DNA from: CBDVBZ01 sp965372355 | GTDB taxonomy: Bacteria; Krumholzibacteriota; Krumholzibacteriia; WVZY01 | Direction of reading: 5' to 3' | Assembly: GCA_965372355.1 (NCBI GenBank) | Contig: CBDVBZ010000051.1 | Location: 1 to 22,847, forward strand | DNA length: 22,847 nucleotides | Shown here: in pieces, positions 21,142 to 22,847 of the stretch | How the letters are laid out: every line of letters starts with the position of its first letter | Position numbering within the stretch: the stretch's first letter is position 1 | The notes under the pieces: generated by a model | Database searches by the model: none | Told to the model about the DNA's origin: nothing | The model's input: only the letters and a program-made list of their open reading frames with translations | Translations under genes and position numbers: made by a program

Positions 21142-22710
21142 ATGCGATTGCTGAGGTGGCTGCCGCCGCTGCCGCTCGCGGTGGGCGCACTCGCATCGGG
21201 TGTGCTGCTCGCGCTCGCGTATCCCCCGGCCTCGATGGGCTCGATCGCATTCGTGGCGTTGATCCCCGTGATCGTGGCGCTCTATAAGAAGCCGTATCCC
21301 CCGAAGGTTTTTTTCAAGACCGGTTATCTGTTCGGAGTGGCTTTTTTTCTCGGCCATCTGTGGTGGATCGTCGGGCTGGTACCATCGGCGAGCATCACGA
21401 TGCCCTGGTTGATGGCGCCGGCGTTGTTCCTTCTTACGGTTTACCTCTCCGTCTATCCCGCGGTCACATTTTGGCTGCTTCGTCTCCTCGGCAAGAGCGG
21501 GGGGCTGGCGACCGTGCTCATCGCACCGGCGCTCTGGACGCTGACGGAGATGTTCCGCTCCTCGTCCGAGTTGGGCTTTCCGTGGGGTGTGATCGGGTAC
21601 TCGATCGTCCGTCGGCCGATGCTTATCCAGACGGCGGCGTTTTGGGGTCTTTTTGGTCTCGGAATGCTCATCGTCCTTATCAATATGTTATGGAGCCAGG
21701 CATTTCTTGTGAAGACCGCCAAGTCGGCGCGTCTGTTCGGAGTTCTGGGTGCGGTCCTGCTCCTGTCGACCGCCGTCCATGGTCAGTTGAAGATCAGCAG
21801 GTTCGAATCCACCGCACCGGTGCCGGAAACAACCGTGGCCATCGCGCAGCCCAATGTAGATCTCAGGCTGAAGTGGGACCCCGCGTTCACCGATTCCACG
21901 TTCAGACTGATCGAGCGGTTTTGCCGGGAGGCGGACAAGTCCGGCGCGGAGATCGTTGTGTTCCCGGAAACCTGCGCGCCTGTCTACATCAGGTACAAGC
22001 CAAACTACATGAACCATCTCTCGCTGCTCGCGGAGGAGCTGGATCTCGCCATCTACATCGGCTTTCTGGACGGCCGCTATGAGGGACCGAACGACTCGCT
22101 GTGGGTGTACAACTCCAGCGGACTGTTCGACAAGAACCACGTGTTCGGGCAGTACGACAAGACCCATCTGCTGCCGTTTGGTGAGGCGATACCGTTCGCG
22201 TGGAAGTACCCGTCGTGGGGAAAGCTCGACTTTGGTCAGGCGAACTTTCACCCGGGACCGGAGCGGCCGCCCGTGCCGTCGAGGGTCGGCGACATCGGCG
22301 CGATGATCTGTTTCGAGTCGATCTTTCCGGATCTCGCGAGGGATCACACAAGGAAGGGCGCTGAGGTTCTATTCAACATCACCAACGATGGTTGGTTCGG
22401 GACCACGCCGGGGCCTTACCAGCACAACGACATGGCCATCCTTCGCGCGGTGGAGAATCATCGGTACCTCGTACGCAGCTCGAACACGGGGATCTCGATG
22501 TTCGTGGACCCCGTGGGCCGGGTCGTGTCGTCACTGGGTCTGCGGGTCGAGGGCATCCTGATGGGATCCATCCGGCCGATTCAGAAGACGACGTTCTACA
22601 CACGATTCGGCGATACCCCCGTCCTCATCGCCGCGCTGCTCATGCTTGTCGCCGGGACGCTCGTTGCCAGACTGCAGAATACCAGAGGGGGCGAGCAAGG
22701 TCCTTCCTAG
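21142..22710 (+). CDS. lnt: Apolipoprotein N-acyltransferase
   Basis: A 522-residue inner-membrane enzyme (E. coli Lnt is 512) that adds the third acyl chain from a phospholipid to the N-terminal cysteine of diacylglyceryl lipoproteins, the last step before Lol-mediated sorting. About eight hydrophobic segments (1-215) precede a periplasmic nitrilase domain with the catalytic triad Glu276 (VVFPET), Lys340 (YDKTHLLPFGE) and Cys390 (GAMICFES), plus the conserved NITNDGWFG. A C-terminal membrane segment follows (about 487-505). ATG 21142 is taken; a TTG at 21133 overlapping the previous stop, with GAGG 11 nt upstream, is an alternative, and either start points to translational coupling with the Gfo/Idh gene. 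At least four lipoproteins in this window are its possible substrates. The last codons form one arm of a hairpin (22691-22720). Confidence 0.96.
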   Translation: MRLLRWLPPLPLAVGALASGVLLALAYPPASMGSIAFVALIPVIVALYKKPYPPKVFFKTGYLFGVAFFLGHLWWIVGLVPSASITMPWLMAPALFLLTVYLSVYPAVTFWLLRLLGKSGGLATVLIAPALWTLTEMFRSSSELGFPWGVIGYSIVRRPMLIQTAAFWGLFGLGMLIVLINMLWSQAFLVKTAKSARLFGVLGAVLLLSTAVHGQLKISRFESTAPVPETTVAIAQPNVDLRLKWDPAFTDSTFRLIERFCREADKSGAEIVVFPETCAPVYIRYKPNYMNHLSLLAEELDLAIYIGFLDGRYEGPNDSLWVYNSSGLFDKNHVFGQYDKTHLLPFGEAIPFAWKYPSWGKLDFGQANFHPGPERPPVPSRVGDIGAMICFESIFPDLARDHTRKGAEVLFNITNDGWFGTTPGPYQHNDMAILRAVENHRYLVRSSNTGISMFVDPVGRVVSSLGLRVEGILMGSIRPIQKTTFYTRFGDTPVLIAALLMLVAGTLVARLQNTRGGEQGPS

Positions 22711-22720
22711 GGACCCTCGC
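22691..22720. terminator. Hairpin overlapping the end of lnt
   Basis: GCGAG (22691-22695) pairs with CTCGC (22716-22720), and GGTCC (22699-22703) with GGACC (22711-22715), leaving a 3-nt bulge and a 7-nt loop that includes the stop codon. The words GCGAG and GGACC also build the larger stem-loop at 14521-14587. No T-run follows, so it is a stem-loop element at a gene end and not a textbook terminator. Confidence 0.5.
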
Positions 22721-22847
22721 TTCACTTCGCTCCCTTCCAGGACAGGCGGCTAACCGCGGCGCGCTCGCGAACCCGACGCGCGCAATTTTGCGCCACCGGC
22801 GCCCCCGCGGCGGATCCACGCGCACCAGGACGCAGAAAGAGGGTTAC
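22711..22847. other. Gene-free end of window with repeat fragment and palindrome
   Basis: No gene is supported. At 22732-22748 the 17-mer CCCTTCCAGGACAGGCG is identical to part of the dispersed repeat at 13053-13156. At 22780-22793 GCGCAA-TT-TTGCGC is a perfect palindrome in otherwise GC-rich sequence. The sequence probably continues into another intergenic repeat or the next gene beyond the window. Confidence 0.45.

Overview
The window looks like chromosomal DNA of a free-living, didermal (Gram-negative) bacterium with GC-rich coding sequence and short AT-rich islands in promoter regions. Supporting signs are an apolipoprotein N-acyltransferase (Lnt), four predicted lipoproteins, a protein ending in an outer-membrane beta-barrel, and two sigma-54 activator (bEBP) genes. 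The gene mix (bacterial myo-inositol-phosphate synthase, TolB-propeller/metallopeptidase/barrel fusion, IPT/TIG metallopeptidase lipoprotein, sigma-54 activators) would suit a deltaproteobacterium-like or FCB-group-like uncultured lineage, but no marker here fixes the phylum. I see no rRNA, tRNA, CRISPR array, transposase or phage gene.

Left part (1-3660): an inositol module. A minus-strand inositol-3-phosphate synthase is divergent from a LysR regulator, which is followed by an inositol-monophosphatase-family gene; together the enzymes would turn glucose 6-phosphate into myo-inositol. A bidirectional hairpin terminator closes the block. Middle (3678-9689): a repeat-rich lipoprotein (minus), a polytopic GT-C-like membrane protein with a C-terminal TPR, a 507-bp gene-free stretch holding a hairpin, an AT-rich promoter and one copy of a dispersed repeat, a second LysR regulator, and rmuC. 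Then 9909-13046 encodes a 1045-residue exported protein that joins an HExxH metallopeptidase, a six-bladed TolB-like propeller and an outer-membrane barrel. A second, inverted copy of the dispersed repeat follows it, then a minus-strand run of a collagen-linker lipoprotein and a hotdog acyl-CoA thioesterase with a near-consensus sigma-70 promoter.

Right part (14596-22710): a sigma-54 activator with a degenerate receiver domain lies divergent from an IPT/TIG-HExxH lipoprotein and a small lipoprotein. A second, receiver-less sigma-54 activator, a Gfo/Idh/MocA oxidoreductase-like protein and lnt follow. The 270-bp gap between the first activator and the metallopeptidase lipoprotein contains two back-to-back sequences matching the sigma-54 -24/-12 consensus. 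Similar sequences lie upstream of the lipoprotein at 3678-4754 and, less perfectly, upstream of the peptidase-propeller-barrel gene, and one overlaps the start of the second activator. The most interesting reading is a sigma-54-controlled envelope module: two activators, two exported HExxH proteins and several lipoproteins, with Lnt nearby. This is inference from promoter-like sequences and gene order. Starts were chosen from Shine-Dalgarno (SD) spacing and domain boundaries, often downstream of the longest possible reading frame.
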